From: Lineus longissimus
Lineage: Eukaryota; Nemertea; Pilidiophora; Heteronemertea; Lineidae
Direction of reading: 5' to 3'
Length of the DNA stretch: 64,000 bases
Assembly (NCBI RefSeq): GCF_910592395.1
Contig: NC_088310.1
Span: forward strand, 28,970,991-29,034,990
The notes beneath the pieces were generated by a model, which saw only the letters and a program-made list of their open reading frames with translations, was not told the DNA's origin and did no database searches. The position numbers and the translations under genes were made by a program. Below, piece by piece: positions 13,001 to 25,425 of this stretch (its first letter is position 1; every line of letters begins with the position of its first letter).

Positions 13001-16000
13001 ACATATTTAATTTGTATGTGGTATGATTTTGAGGAAGGTGTTTGAGAATGAGCTCACCTTCAGGCCCCCAGTTAGCCTCTCGTATTTCTCCTCTTTCTAC
13101 AATCCATTTCCAGAATCTTGTGAGAAATAATCCAAAATTGAAGGAGTTGGGTCCCACTGAGGAAACTCATTTTTACACACACTTCAGTCCTTTTAATCAA
13201 AGCCATGACTGATTTTGAGTTTGTAAGAGTTGGATCAAGTTGGTCAAGGTCAGGTGACCCCAAGCTCTTTCATTCAACTTGAAAGTGTGTATTGTCTAAT
13301 GCCCATTGTCTTGGTGTCAGGCAAGCCAAGGTGTTAATCCTAATCCTTTAAGACTGCATGTGTACACAGTCATGACAGTGTATTGTCTTGTTCTCTAGAA
13401 ACTGAAGCAAGTCTGACTTCTGGGAATGAGGCATAGTTTTCTAAAATGAAATAAAATGGCCAACATTCTCAGCTGACAGTCCAAAATAAGATTCATACTC
13501 TCCTTAAAACTTAGAGAATGTGTTTATGTAGAATAGAATGATTTGGTGAAGGCTGAAACGACTTTTGATGTCTTATCTGTTGAACATACTTATATTCAGC
13601 GATCGAGTTCATTGCTGCAGGTAATCTTGCTTTGTGATGCATATCAGTTGATTCCTTTGACATAAAGGAGTTATTCTAAATCGTACTGCTCTGAGAGTGC
13701 ATCACTGCAGTACCTAGTTGGTTCTAGTTATAGCCCAGTTAACCTGACTTCAGATTGAATTACAGCTATTTAAATAAGATTGAATCAAAAATACTGTGAT
13801 GGTTCCCCAATCAGTTTATCTCACGTCCCTTTAAATTAACAGCATTAGTCAGAGATGTCTCTCAACGAAATCTGTCTGACATTTTAATCATGTTGTAATT
13901 GTATCACCTAAAATCACCGTCATCCTGTATCAAAAGCAGCTAATTCCTTCTCGCTTCAAGCTGCCAGTTTAGATTCACCTCGTTTTTCAAAATCCAAATA
14001 CGCTTTTAGGCCAATTTTTCTTATGAAACAACTCCTTTGTACCCTGCACTATTGACGTCATTTCATGATTATTCCTGCCAAAATGACTGCAGGATCTGCG
14101 AGTTGATTTCTTGCCGTTGTGATGGTAACGGTTGTCATTAAGAGTACCATCAGGTGCAACTACAGGTGTCCTCCTTGTTGGCAGAATGAAGCTTTTCATT
14201 ACAAACTGGAAGTCGTACAACCAAACAAGAGATTTACCATCGTTTAGAATAGCTATTTAGCTTATGATCTTTTGGATAGTTTAGTTGGGCCAGTTGCCAT
14301 GAGTTTCTTGTTTCTCATGCTTTATTCCAGACAGGGTTCATGTCTCATCTCCATTACATGTTTTCATTGGTTTTCTTCAGGAAGATTCTCATTATTTTTC
14401 CTCCTCAAAATGTTTTATCCAGCTTACATTCATTTTCATCGTTCTGAGCCCAAGTAGGTTCTCACTAAACTAAGTCACGAGCCACGATAGCAAGATGGCC
14501 AAGATGACATTCAACTTCTACTATAAAGACTAACACTCTCGTAGAAAGCACCTGTTATGACTGTGTCCTTAACACTGAAAGGCGAACAGGTCTTGAGAAA
14601 TCTTGAGTGAATTGTGATGGTTAAAAAATTTGATCTTTGCCAATGACAATTTCAGTCATTCAGCTCGTACAATGGTGGTGAGTTCTAATTACAGTTATTG
14701 GACATTGAAGCAGGGGTTAACAAAACAATGGAGAAGAGAGTGTATTCTGCAATATGCTCAGAACATGTGAGGAAGTCACTGGCAGTAATGGCTTGGCGGC
14801 AGTTGTCAGCCGGATGGTTGAACCATGATCAATGTCACGTAGCATAGCAGCATAATCCATGTGATGGCCAAAACATGGCCGCATGTCCTATCACACTTGG
14901 TCAGATAGAAGATCATTTTTTCGTTACGAGGAGAATTACTTTGCACTGGCTGTCTAGGGGGTTGATTAGTTGTCAAGATGAACCACCATTTCTTCATCTG
15001 CAGTCTCTCGTCTGTGAGCGTGTATTTCAAATCTGTTGAAACTTTGCTCGACTTCTACCATGACTGCTTTGTTGAGGTGGTCTCTCCGATCAAGTGGCTT
15101 GGGCTCTCGGCTAGCTGTGTAGGCAGATTTCTCTGTCTGTTTGCCTAACGCAACCCAGTTGTATGAATAAGTGCCAGTATGAAATGCTGAAGTTGTGGGG
15201 CCTGATTGAGCAGCTCATCTGAGTTCAACTGAAAGGTTCCTGGATAGACCTGGGTTACAGTCTTCACATAGACATCAGATCTAAGCTCTCTCTTATAACA
15301 GTGTGCATTGTCATTGTTTCAGTTTCAATCCAACAAATTGTACCGTACAGCGGAAAGAAAGGAGACTCGATTAGTCATCGCATCTAAAGCAGCAACTCCT
15401 CCGCGTTCTGCCCACGTCCAAATCTCTAAAAGATGGGATTCCTTTCAATCGAATCGATTGACTTAGATGAACAGCGGATTCCCTCACATAGATTGGCTTT
15501 TTGCTTTGTTTATCAAAACATCTCCGATTCCTTTATATTCACAGGCTGGAAAGCAACAGGTCTGACTCACCCAAGATGGAAAAGTCAGGCATTTTTTGGC
15601 CGAGTCATTTCATCAGCGCTAATGGACTTCCAATTCTCGTGTTTGGTAGCTTCGGTAGCTTGTTTGTGTGGGATATCCCTTTATCTGATATTGAAACTTA
15701 ACATTAGAAGTCATACAGTTGATAGTGCGATTGATCATTCTGCATGGATGACTCATAGGCCGGGGAATACCCTTTTTCCTGTACCTTTAAGTCTATCAAG
15801 GGAAATCCCTTTCCTTATTCAGTCAGCTGAGTTTGCCACAAATGAGAAAACTGAAACTGTTCATCAAAGACCATGGTTATGAGTCTGTGTTGGATCTCTC
15901 CTTCCTGTAGACATATGGTAGATGCTTGGGTAAAGTATACAGTATCAGGGGGAAAAGAACATGAACTTCAATAAAGAATTAACTTTTGTGTTGAGGGAAA

Positions 16001-19000
16001 TCTCTGTTAGACCTGGATGCATAAGGCATAATGACCGAATAGACATGACGGAGGGAATGAACCCTGCTTGGCCTACTTCAGGTAAGTCTGTCCAGTAAAG
16101 GTTTGTAAAGTTGTTTATAACTTTTTGTTTGTTGTTTGTAACAATAATTGCAAAATTTCTCAATAATGGTCAGTCTTCACTTTCTTGTTTTGATCGGTGA
16201 TTGGTGGCATTTCTCAGATATTGAAGTCTTGAAGTGGTGTATGACGAACCCAGTGACTTCATGGCGATTGGAGATTATGCAGTGTCTAATAAACCAATAA
16301 ATAAGTCTTCCACCTCTGATATTACATATGTCAAGCTCAGGGCATCACTTACAACCATAGTATGACATCCTTCGTCACCTCATTTTTGGAATTCGTCATT
16401 TGGCCATCATTGAAAAACTGATCTCCGATACAATGTCTATATAAGCCTCAATTAGTGTAAAAATGCCTTTATTGGTTTTCCTCGGGTGGTAAAGTGAGAG
16501 GAGAAGGATTACGACTGTCCTCTGTTCTAAAGGTTGAAGGATAGAGCCAAACCTTTGTGACATTCTGTTGATTCTGTCCATTTCAAGCTCACTTCAGTTC
16601 TGATAGTGGACATATTCTAGTGCATGATATGCACTGCTTCTGGTCAAAGTTAAGTTCGGTATGGCGCATCCATCGGTATGAGCGCTGCTTTGAAAAGATA
16701 TTGGCTTTTTTGCTTCTCCTGTTGCCTACTTTGTTTCTTTGAATGAATCATTCTGGGAGTTTGACATTTGCCATCAGATTCCAGTTTCATATTTCGACAA
16801 AGTTTTCAATCGATCAGTTGGGGGTGGGAAGGTGCTCGGGCTTTAAGATGGCTGCTTGAAGAAGAAATCAATATTACATGAGGACAAACAGTAACAAGGG
16901 AATGCTGCAAAGACACAGGTGACACAGGATATGCCATTCAGACAGTTGGTCCTCCCACCTTATTATTGCATTAGATTTGTTAGTAATTGCTACTTGGGGC
17001 ATTATGATGGACCAGGATTAGATGTATCAAAGACACTACTTGAGATAATATCAAACAACTTCAACAAATCAAACGAGGTGCCAGTTGAGTGTCAACTCAC
17101 TCCATTTCAGATTTGAATTTTGAACCAGTCTGAATATATATTTCACTTGTTTTTTTCTCCTCAAAATGAAGAAACATCATCAGCCCCAAAAAAGTTTCAG
17201 CTGGTGAGGTTTGATCTTGAGATGCTACCACCCCCTGATGCCCATGTCTCTCCAGGGATTGTCCCAATTGGTGAGGTTTCATCTTGAGATGCTACCACTC
17301 CCTGATGCCCATGTCTCTCCAGGGATTGTCCCAATTGGTGAGGTTTCATCTTGAGATGCTACCACTCCCTGATGCCCATGTCTCTCCAGGGATTGTCCCA
17401 ATTGGTGAGGTTTCATCTTGAGATGCTACCACCCCCTGATGCCCATGTCTCTCCAGGGATTGTCCCAATTGGTGAGGTTTCATCTTGAGATGCTACCACC
17501 CCCTGATGCCCATGTCTCTCCAGGGATTGTCCCAATTGGTGAGGTTTCATCTTGAGATGCTACCACCCCCTGATGCCCATGTCTCTCCAGGGATTGTCCC
17601 AATTGGTGAGGTTTCATCTTGAGATGCTACCACTCCCTGATGCCCATGTCTCTCCAGGGATTGTCCCAATTGGTGAGGTTTCATCTTGAGATGCTACCAC
17701 CCCCTGATGCCCATGTCTCTCCAGGGATTGTCCCAATTGGTGAGGTTTCATCTTGAGATGCTACCACTCCCTGATGCCCATGTCTCTCCAGGGATTGTCC
17801 CAATTGGTGAGGTTTGATCTTGAGATGCTACCACCCCCTGATGCCCATGTCTCTCCAGGGATTGTCCCAATTGGTGAGGTTTCATCTTGAGATGCTACCA
17901 CCCCCTGATGCCCATGTCTCTCCAGGGATTGTCCCAATTGGTGAGGTTTCATCTTGAGATGCTACCACCCCCTGATGCCCATGTCTCTCCAGGGATTGTC
18001 CCAATTGGTGAGGTTTCATCTTGAGATGCTACCACCCCCTGATGCCCATGTCTCTCCAGGGATTGTCCCAATTGGTGAGGTTTCATCTTGAGATGCTACC
18101 ACCCCCTGATGCCCATGTCTCTCCAGGGATTGTCCCAATCTGGACCATCATCTCAGATAATGACCACTCCTGTGGACGCTGCCTTTTTGGCTCCCAGGTT
18201 AACCAACTCTTGAGAAAACCTTTCTTTGTCATTGGTATAAGATGTATCTTTTTTCACAAAGCAATCATGACTTGTCTGAGTGTATTCCTGCCTTACCTAC
18301 TTGCCCATGGGTGACCATCAGCAGACTCACAAGACCCCCACAGAGAAACTCCCAGTGCGCTATGAGGGGTACCTTTGGAGAGACTGGTGGACCTCCAAAA
18401 GTGTAGTTGATCAGCAAGAGATGACCTTGTGAGGAGTCGTAAAGGTTGCTGAAAGTTCTGATATTGGACAAACAAGTTCTGGCTGACTTTAACTAAATGC
18501 CACTGAGTGTCTGATTGCTGTATGTCTCACAGATCTGTTGACCATTTAAGTATTGACAATGTTGAGCTTGTTGAGCTTGTCTCAAGGGTGTGTTGGTTGA
18601 CAAAGATCCAACTACAGTGCATTCAACAAGTTAAAGTGGCTGGTCATACTTACACCAGACATTTTCCTAAAAAGAATTTCTTGCTTGTTTCAAGGCATGT
18701 AATCCTCATGTAGACACCACACAGTCATCTCTGAAAACATGAGCATGATCCCCATTCCAGACACCATGGACACCACTCTTAATGCAGCCTTCAAGGACAT
18801 TTTGCCTTCTCTCAAAAGGCCAACCTTTCAAGCAGATAAAAAGGTGGATCGGTCAGAAGGTTAAGTAGGCTGGCAATCTGTCTCAGTCCTGTATATGTGA
18901 TTGCCAGTGACACTTGGTCACTTGTTGAAAGAAAAAGGCTTCAAAGTTAAAAACAGCCGACAGAAAGAAGACAGCCATTCCGGCTGAGAGGTAAAGTCCT

Positions 19001-22000
19001 CAAAGTAATCTCTCATTGAGACCATGTCGCTGGCTACAGTTATTACAATGAGTCATGCTGAGCAGACAGCACTTCTAAGCTTGTGAGCGAGAAGGATGAG
19101 GGTCTGTAAAAAGATGCCTCGACCCATGAGACATCCATATCCAGTCGCCGATTGCTGTATGTCTTTGGCAGATGACACTGGGTCACTTGATGATGGCAGT
19201 GTGCTGGTTAAGCTGGTAAGATAACATAGAAAACAAGGTTGAACCTGAGACGGCCACACCCGTTTGGAATAATCCTCTCACCCACACCAGGCTCTTGGAC
19301 ACTTGTTGCTAACATTGAGTTGATCTTTGAAACCGATACACAATCTGTACATCGAGATGCTTGCTGAAGAGGAGGAACCACTGGGAAAGTCATTGCCACT
19401 AAGGAAGCTCTAGGGTGGCTTAGCATGTGAGGCAGGGAGTGATAGCCTTTACTCTTATTGGTCACATTCGGATGAAAATGCCTTCTCATTTGCTGAGAGC
19501 GACTGATCATGAACTGTTAATATGTTGAGCAGTTGTTAACGCTGCCATCATGGCTGGCATGGAGAGGCCAAGAATAAGTGTCATCTCCACCAGTCCTCAC
19601 ACCACGATGCCTCATGTTAGATAAAAGGGAGAGGCAAGCTGTTTCATAAATAAATAACAACGATAATCTGAAGAATGGAGAAGCTAAAAAACTAAAGGGA
19701 GCAAACAAACCATCATCTTGTCTTGGAGATGACTCTTGAGACAATGTAATCCATCACTTCTTGATCTACAAAATGGCAAAGGGTTACATCTGGGTATTAC
19801 AATCACCCTATCCGTGTACACCCCTTATGACTTGATGCCATGGATGGCTCATGTCAACAAGCAACTGTCTGAGTGGTTGTTTCCTGAGAATGTACTGTCT
19901 CTTTTGTGGATTACCCCTCTAAGCCATCGCTAACACCAGTTTTGTTTTATTCATAGGCCTACTTTTCTCAATGACATTCATTTGTCTCAGTTAAACAAAC
20001 TATGAAAGACAGGGTCTTTTTGTTCCACTGCTGACTTTTTTGAGCCCCAATTGATTCAGTCTGGGTGAGGGATTATACCCACACTTGTAATAGTGAGGCC
20101 TGCTGAGGGAAGGGTTTGAAATATGATAGCAGTAGGAGTGTCTTAGCTGGGGTGAAGTAATGTTAGATGTTCAGAAAGAGCCATCTCCTAGGTTGGCTCT
20201 GTCTGGTCGGGTCACTGATCTGATGTTTCTTTGCTCGGTGTCCTACTGATATTGTCAACAGAGTCATGTTTGTCTGGTCGCTGATCTGATGTTTCTTTGC
20301 TCGGTGTCCTACTGATATTGTCAACAGAGTCATGTTTGTCTGGTCGCTGATCTGATGTTTCTTTGCTTGGTGTCCTACTGATATTGTCAACAGAGTCATG
20401 TTTGTCTGGTCGCTGATCTGATGTTTCTTTGCTTGGTGTCCTACTGATATTGTCAACAGAGTCATGTTTGTCTGGTCGCTGATCTGATGTTTCTTTGCTC
20501 GGTGTCCTACTGATATTGTCAACAGAGTCATGTTTGTCTGGTCGCTGATCTGATGTTTCTTTGCTCGGTGTCCTACTGATATTGTCAACAGAGTCATGTT
20601 TGTCTGGTCGCTGATCTGATGTTCCTTTGCTCGGTGTCCTACTGATATTGTCAACAGAGTCATGTTTGTCTGGTCGCTGATCTGATGTTTCTTTGCTCGG
20701 TGTCCTACTGATATTGTCAACAGAGTCATGTTTGTCTGGTCGCTGATCTGATGTTTCTTTGCTCGGTGTCCTACTGATATTGTCAACAGAGTCATGTTTG
20801 TCTGGTCGCTGATCTGATGTTTCTTTGCTCGGTGTCCTACTGATATTGTCAACAGAGTCATGTTTGTCTGGCTTGTTCTACTGAGGTATGTCTCATCTTC
20901 ATGTCAGTGACTGACAGGAATAGAACACTAGAGCTTCCTCCTTTCACACACTGACAAATCATAGCCCTTTTTAAGCTGTAGTTGCTTCTGTCCTGTTCAT
21001 TTCTTAATGCATCTTAGGTATCTTGTCATCTTTGCAAATGGATAGGTTATTGTCATCTGATAGAATGTCCTCCGGTTGTTTACCCTCAAAGCAACCAGTT
21101 ATAACCAAAGGAGGCATTCCTTTGACCGTTTGTTACATCACATCAGCCCAAGTCTTGCTTCAGGTGCCTATCCTCCTCACCCACACAGATATCATTGGCC
21201 AGGGTCACATTTTCTATCAGTCAATAAAGGAAGTCGAACATTTTTATGGCTGAACATTATCATGTATCAGTTACCAATTATGGAATTCAACCTATCAGAT
21301 CATCCCTTCAATCCTTTCATTCGAAATTCAACCAATCAAACTTGTTTTCACTGATCACATGGACAAAGTCTTATGACCTCAAAATCAGCCAGTCAGATTA
21401 CAGGACTTATCACATGACCTTGAATCTAGCCAATCAAATTTGTCATGTGATCTATTTGATGTTTAGTTGATCCATTGATCTGTTGCAATGCAATCGTACT
21501 AATACCTTGTGGAAATCGATTCATTTGTTTTTACAAAATGACACAAGGGAACTCCTCCACTGCTTCCTTATATGGGCGTACACTTGTTATTGTGACCTAG
21601 TTACCGGCCAATCAGGTACATTGTTTTGTGGATTGATCAGGTTGGTGTATCAAATGCACCAAGTGAGATTGCTTGGAAGCAATGTCATTGAAATGGTAGT
21701 TGATGTGTTTCAGATCAATAAGTCTGAAGGGTAAGGTTGATGGGGACAACACAGAACACCGTGCAGCTTTCCAAGGCGTGGTCTGCAATTCATTGTTTCC
21801 TTTTGACAGTTGACTGGGAAACCTGCTTGGTTTCTAACCTAGAGGATGGTACCTTCATGTTGGTGCGATGTGGGAACCATACATCTGATTGATGCCTAAG
21901 GAACAGTCCATTCAGTTATGCTTACTCTATCCCCAGGCTTCTTGACAGAGCCTTAGTTGGCTTCATTATAAACTGATGCACCATCAATACAAGTTAACAT

Positions 22001-22407
22001 GTTGACTCTGACTGAAGTTTGGCATTTTAGTTCTTTTATCATTGCAGAAAGGCAAAGAAAGGCAAAAATGGTTGATATCTAATGAACATTACCAAGCCCT
22101 TTTAACTTGTTTCGTCATAGCGGAATAGAGCAGGTTTTTTTGTTGTGACTGAAAGAAAGCATTTGTTGTTGTCTGTCTGCCATGTCTGATCTTTTGGTTT
22201 GTTCTGTATTTGCAGATATGTGAAGTCCATGTTGCAGGATACCGATTCGCCGTTTTAAACAATGCATTCATCGTTCACATCGGCTTCAAGAAAAGTAGCG
22301 GCTTCCATAAGACAAAGGAAGAGGAGCATAAAAGTAATAAACTGATCTATGAACAGCTCAAAAAAGAACTGAAGACCAGGTATCCTGCTTCAACCAGAGT
22401 CTGCTAG
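3012..22407 (+). CDS. B4GAT1: Beta-1,4-glucuronyltransferase 1-like (GT49 family), two exons
   Basis: The gene is complete in two coding exons, 3012-4067 (352 codons) and 22216-22407 (63 codons plus TAG). They join in phase 0 through a GTAAGA donor and a TTTGCAG acceptor. The product has 415 residues, the same length as human B4GAT1 as I recall it. Residues 8-30 form one hydrophobic segment after a short basic N-terminus, typical of a type II Golgi membrane protein. The family motifs are clear: YPNNLLRN at 200-207, the metal-binding DVD at 222-224, NKGVRPFY at 281-288 with CPKC just after, PWEPFF at 324-329, and QYGFNR immediately before the splice. B4GAT1 adds glucuronic acid to the xylose primer on O-mannosylated alpha-dystroglycan, which LARGE then extends. 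The only oddities are the 18.1-kb intron full of minisatellites and a C-terminus embedded in a tandem repeat. LARGE itself is excluded because the GT8 domain is absent. Confidence 0.95.
5960..7110. repeat. 54-bp minisatellite (intron)
   Basis: About 20 units share the core GGCACTCTGACACAGAGGGC followed by GGGTCGATGGCAAA. The basic unit is 54 bp. Some units carry a 5-bp insertion (GATATGATACC), and others carry a variant block with AGTAGCAGGCTTATGTATTT, giving a mixed higher-order pattern. Open frames on both strands are by-products of the repeat. Confidence 0.95.
7500..10604. repeat. 60/62-bp minisatellite, about 51 units (intron)
   Basis: The unit begins GACATGACATTACCAGATTA and ends CAACCCTGGCTTGCACTTG. 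Most units are 60 bp. Others are 62 bp because CCATACAAG becomes CCATATACAAG, which breaks any reading frame, so the long 20-residue-repeat open frames here are not genes. A block of about 665 bp at roughly 8080-8744 recurs without visible difference at 8872-9536 (offset 792), a higher-order duplication. Confidence 0.97.
11885..12035. repeat. 51-bp tandem triplicate (intron)
   Basis: Three near-identical units start GATCTCATAAGTCGGTAAAT and contain GAACATGTGACAAATGAGC. The first begins at 11885, the second at 11936 and the third at 11987. Confidence 0.9.
15061..15205 (+). mobile_element. Possible tRNA-derived SINE remnant
   Basis: The order is a tRNA-like start (GTGGCTTGGGCTCTCGGCTA), then a spacer, then AACCCAGTTGTATGAATAAG. 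This resembles the head and conserved body of tRNA-derived SINEs in marine invertebrates, but I cannot match a named family. No B box or target duplication is evident, so the call is weak. Confidence 0.3.
17204..18139. repeat. 67-bp minisatellite, about 14 units (intron)
   Basis: The unit starts TGAGGTTTCATCTTGAGATG, continues with GATGCCCATGTCTCTCCAGG and ends in GTCCCAATTGG. Units differ mainly at one C/T site (CACCCCCTG or CACTCCCTG) and at TTTCATC or TTTGATC. Confidence 0.96.
20190..20872. repeat. 66-bp minisatellite, about 10 units (intron)
   Basis: The unit contains CTGATCTGATGTTTCTTTGC and ACTGATATTGTCAACAGAGT. Because 66 is a multiple of three, the minus strand reads open for 232 codons as a 22-residue repeat (MTLLTISVGHRAKKH then QISDQTN). 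There is no flanking gene on that strand and no known domain, so I treat it as non-coding. Confidence 0.95.
22216..22407 (+). CDS. B4GAT1: B4GAT1-like exon 2 (C-terminus)
   Basis: This exon encodes the last 63 residues, beginning ICEVHVAGYRFAVLN, the counterpart of the CELHVAGFDFEVLN stretch in human B4GAT1, and ending in a short basic tail with a terminal Cys. The last 12 codons and the TAG stop form the first unit of the 61-bp array that follows, so this is a coding end shared with a minisatellite. Confidence 0.95.
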   Translation: MCEVHVAGYRFAVLNNAFIVHIGFKKSSGFHKTKEEEHKSNKLIYEQLKKELKTRYPASTRVC

Positions 22408-23804
22408 AGTGGCTGACAGGTTTACTCAACTGAACACCAGGTATCCTGATTCAACCAGAGTCTGCTGGAGTGGCTGACAGGTTTACTCAACTGAAGACCA
22501 GGTATCCTGATTCAACCAGAGTCTGCTAGAGTGGCTGACAGGTTTACTCAACTGAAGACCAGGTATCCTGATTCAACCAGAGTCTGCTAGAGTGGCTGAC
22601 AGGTTTACTCAACTGAACACCAGGTATCCTGATTCAACCAGAGTCTGCTAGAGTGGCTGACAGGTTTACTCAACTGAACACCAGGTATCCTGATTCAACC
22701 AGAGTCTGCTAGAGTGGCTGACAGGTTTACTCAACTGAAGACCAGGTATCCTGATTCAACCAGAGTCTGCTAGAGTGGCTGACAGGTTTACTCAACTGAA
22801 GACCAAGTATCCTGATTCGACCAGAGTCTGCTAGAGTGGCTGACAGGTTTACTCAACTGAAGACCAGGTATCCTGCTTCAACCAGAGTCTGCTATAGTGG
22901 CTGACAGGTTTACTCAACTGAACACCAGGTATCCTGCTTCAACCAGAGTCTGCTAGAGTGGCTGACAGGTTTACTCAACTGAACACCAGGTATCCTGCTT
23001 CAACCAGAGTCTGCTAGAGTGGCTGACAGGTTTACTCAACTGAAGACCATGCAGGTATCCCGATTCAACCAGAGTCTGCTAGAGTGGCTGACAGGTTTAC
23101 TCAACTGAAGACCAGGTATCCCGATTCAACCAGAGTCTGCTAGAGTGGCTGACAGGTTTACTCAACTGAAGACCAAGTATCCTGATTCAACCAGTGTCTG
23201 CTAGAGTGGCTGATAGGTTTACTCAACTGAAGACCAGGTATCCTGATTCAACCAGAGTCTGCTAGAGTGGCTGATAGGTTTACTCAACTGAACACCAGGT
23301 ATCCTGATTCAACCAGAGTCTGCTAGAGTGGCTGACAGGTTTACTCAACTGAAAACCAGGTATCCTGATTCAACCAGAGTCTGCTAGAGTGGCTGAAAGG
23401 TTTACTCAACTGAAGACCAAGTATCCCGATTCAACCAGAGTCTGCTAGAGTGGCTGACAGTACTCAACTGAAGACCAAGTATCCCGATTCAACCAGAGTC
23501 TGCTAGAGTGGCTGAAAGGTTTACTCAACTGAAGACCAGGTATCCTGCTTCAACCAGAGTCTGCTAGAGTGGCTGACAGGTTTACTCAACTGAAGACCAA
23601 GTATCCTGATTCAACCAGAGTCTGCTAGAGTGGCTGACAGGTTTACTCAACTGAAGACCAGGTATCCTGATTCGACCAGAGTCTGCTAGAGTGGCTGACA
23701 GGTTTACTCAACTGAAGACCAAGTATCCTGATTCAACCAGAGTCTGCTAGAGTGGCTGACAGGTTTACTCAACTGAAGACCAAGTATCCTGATTCGACCA
23801 GTGG
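22368..23804. repeat. 61-bp minisatellite overlapping the B4GAT1 stop codon
   Basis: About 23-24 units contain GGTATCCTGATTCAACCAGA, then GTCTGCTAGAGTGGCTGACA, then TTTACTCAACTGAA. The first unit is the coding end of B4GAT1-like exon 2, including its TAG. Later units vary between GACCAGG and GACCAAG, GAT and GCT, and GAAGACC and GAACACC. If the transcript continues past the stop, the whole array is 3' UTR. Confidence 0.97.
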
Positions 23805-25303
23805 CTGTTGGTCTTTTCTAGCACTAAACATGATGTCTTGGTCCCCTTGATCTCAAACAGGCCTTGTCTTTCCAACCTGGACCTGATCTGGGTTTTCTGG
23901 TTTACACCAAACACCTGTGTAACATGTTTCCGATCAATCTAAACGACCTCTTAAATGAGAATGTTGTGAAAGGCTAAGGTTCACGTATCTCATACCTTGG
24001 CTGATATCAGTACTTTGTTATCCGAGGAAGAAATTGATAAACCGATATCGGCATGTTTATTGTTTATCGAATATATACAAAATCGTTACAAGTTGAAGAA
24101 TTCTGGATTTGTATCAAGTTCACAAATGTTAGAGTTCATCATAGCCTATTATTTCAGAAATTGAAAACTGATTCTGAGATTTGAATTTCATTGGATAGAT
24201 TTTCATGGAATCAATAAACTTGTGACAATCCATATCTGTGCATCAAGGATTAGCATGAGTTGAGGATCATCTCAGAAAGAGACCGTAAAGATATTAACTA
24301 GAGAGATGAAGGTTATGGATGTCAAATATTGATGAAAAGCTAAATAATTTGGGTTTGGTTTATAAAAATTGAAGCCTGTTTATATTGTGGCATATTTTGA
24401 GACACGCCCCTTAGCTCAGCCAGTTATACGGCAATTCAAAACTGGTCAATAGTTTTTTCAGACTGATATTTGAGATACTGCTATTGCAGCATCAAATGTT
24501 CAAGTATCCCTAGGCTTGGTTTATTGATTAGTTCCTGGGATGATTTGGTGAATCGATTGAGCTCCCACATTGTGTGTACGAGATGGGTAAGTTCAGGAAG
24601 TTCCCATGAAACAGCCAATGTATGATTGTAATTACAGAAAACTCTGATATTAGACTGTTTTTGAAGCTTTCTTATTCTCAGTACTTACATGGATCATGCA
24701 TGACATTGATGATAAATGTAGCCAGTGTCTGTCAAAGATTCTTAGGCATTCCTTCCTTCATCTGTAGATTGTAGTTTATAATAGTTGCTTCAATCTAAAA
24801 TCACCTGCTGGTGCAGTTCCTGGTCTGTGTCAACTACAATTCAGGCCCATTGCACATGTAGAATGTAAAATGTGATAGGTTTTTCAGGAGGGCTTGATAG
24901 CATTTGTATATTGTGAATTAATTAGATCGATCAATAGCTCTTCATTGGGCCAGCCATCTCTGAAGCTTGTAGAATGTTTCATAAGCCTAGTGATTCTAGT
25001 GAGAACCTACTGGAAGTCATTAAACCCACTTTTGTGATATAGATTCATTGTCTTCCCTTGTTGGTATGATGTACATATAGTTCTCCTTGGGTCAAGGGGT
25101 GACATACAGTCGATTGATTGGAGAACAATTAGATATTGTCACCACAAATATTCAGTTATGATATCCTCCATCTGGGTAAAGCAATGACACATTGAACTTA
25201 TACTTGCACGCTCAACAGTGGCACTAAAATATACACCATTCTTGGCATTGTATTGGTGATGATTAATCCTGGGTTTCTTTCATAACATATTAACATAACA
25301 TAC
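23805..25303. other. Non-coding DNA 3' of the B4GAT1-like gene
   Basis: I see no gene here. The sequence is AT-rich, with no protein-like frame and no repeat I can define. It probably contains the end of the B4GAT1-like 3' UTR and then intergenic DNA. Confidence 0.6.
24213..24218 (+). terminator. Candidate poly(A) signal AATAAA
   Basis: This is the first plain AATAAA I see downstream of the B4GAT1-like stop codon and beyond the 61-bp array. Its use would give a 3' UTR of about 1.8 kb made mostly of minisatellite. This rests on the hexamer alone. Confidence 0.3.
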
Positions 25304-25425
25304 AGATTTATATAGGGCGCCTTCCCACCGTATAAACATGTTCAAGGCCCTTACCCCTCAAAATGTCCCTCAAAAAGCAACGTCTTTAGTGAATCCTCCT
25401 CTCTCACCCAGACAAGACTGAAACT
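25303..25425. repeat. Fragment with the TTTATATAG-GCGCC motif
   Basis: The stretch ATTTATATAGGGCGCCTTCC followed by TTCAAGGCCCTTACC resembles a short motif seen often in invertebrate DNA (TATATAGCGCC with a downstream CAAGGCGC-like arm). A second version lies near 43214. It directly precedes the 22-bp array. Confidence 0.4.

Larger units (their letters stand above)
4068..22215 (+). other. Large single intron of the B4GAT1-like gene
   Basis: The intron runs from GTAAGA at 4068 to TTTGCAG at 22215. About 6 kb of it is minisatellite (separate entries). The stretches 4068-5959, 7111-7500, 10605-11884, 12036-17203, 18140-20189 and 20873-22215 show only short open frames with no protein-like content. 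At 21250-21460 there are repeated CCAATCA and TCACATG motifs, which may be the remains of an old repeat. Positions 4345-4425 contain GGGTTCAAACCTA, which resembles a pol III B box, without a convincing A box. Confidence 0.8.

Noticed and set aside
24404-24500. Possible tRNA-like A box (TTAGCTCAGCCAGTTA)
   Set aside because: The downstream B box is poor and the spacing too long, and no cloverleaf can be drawn.
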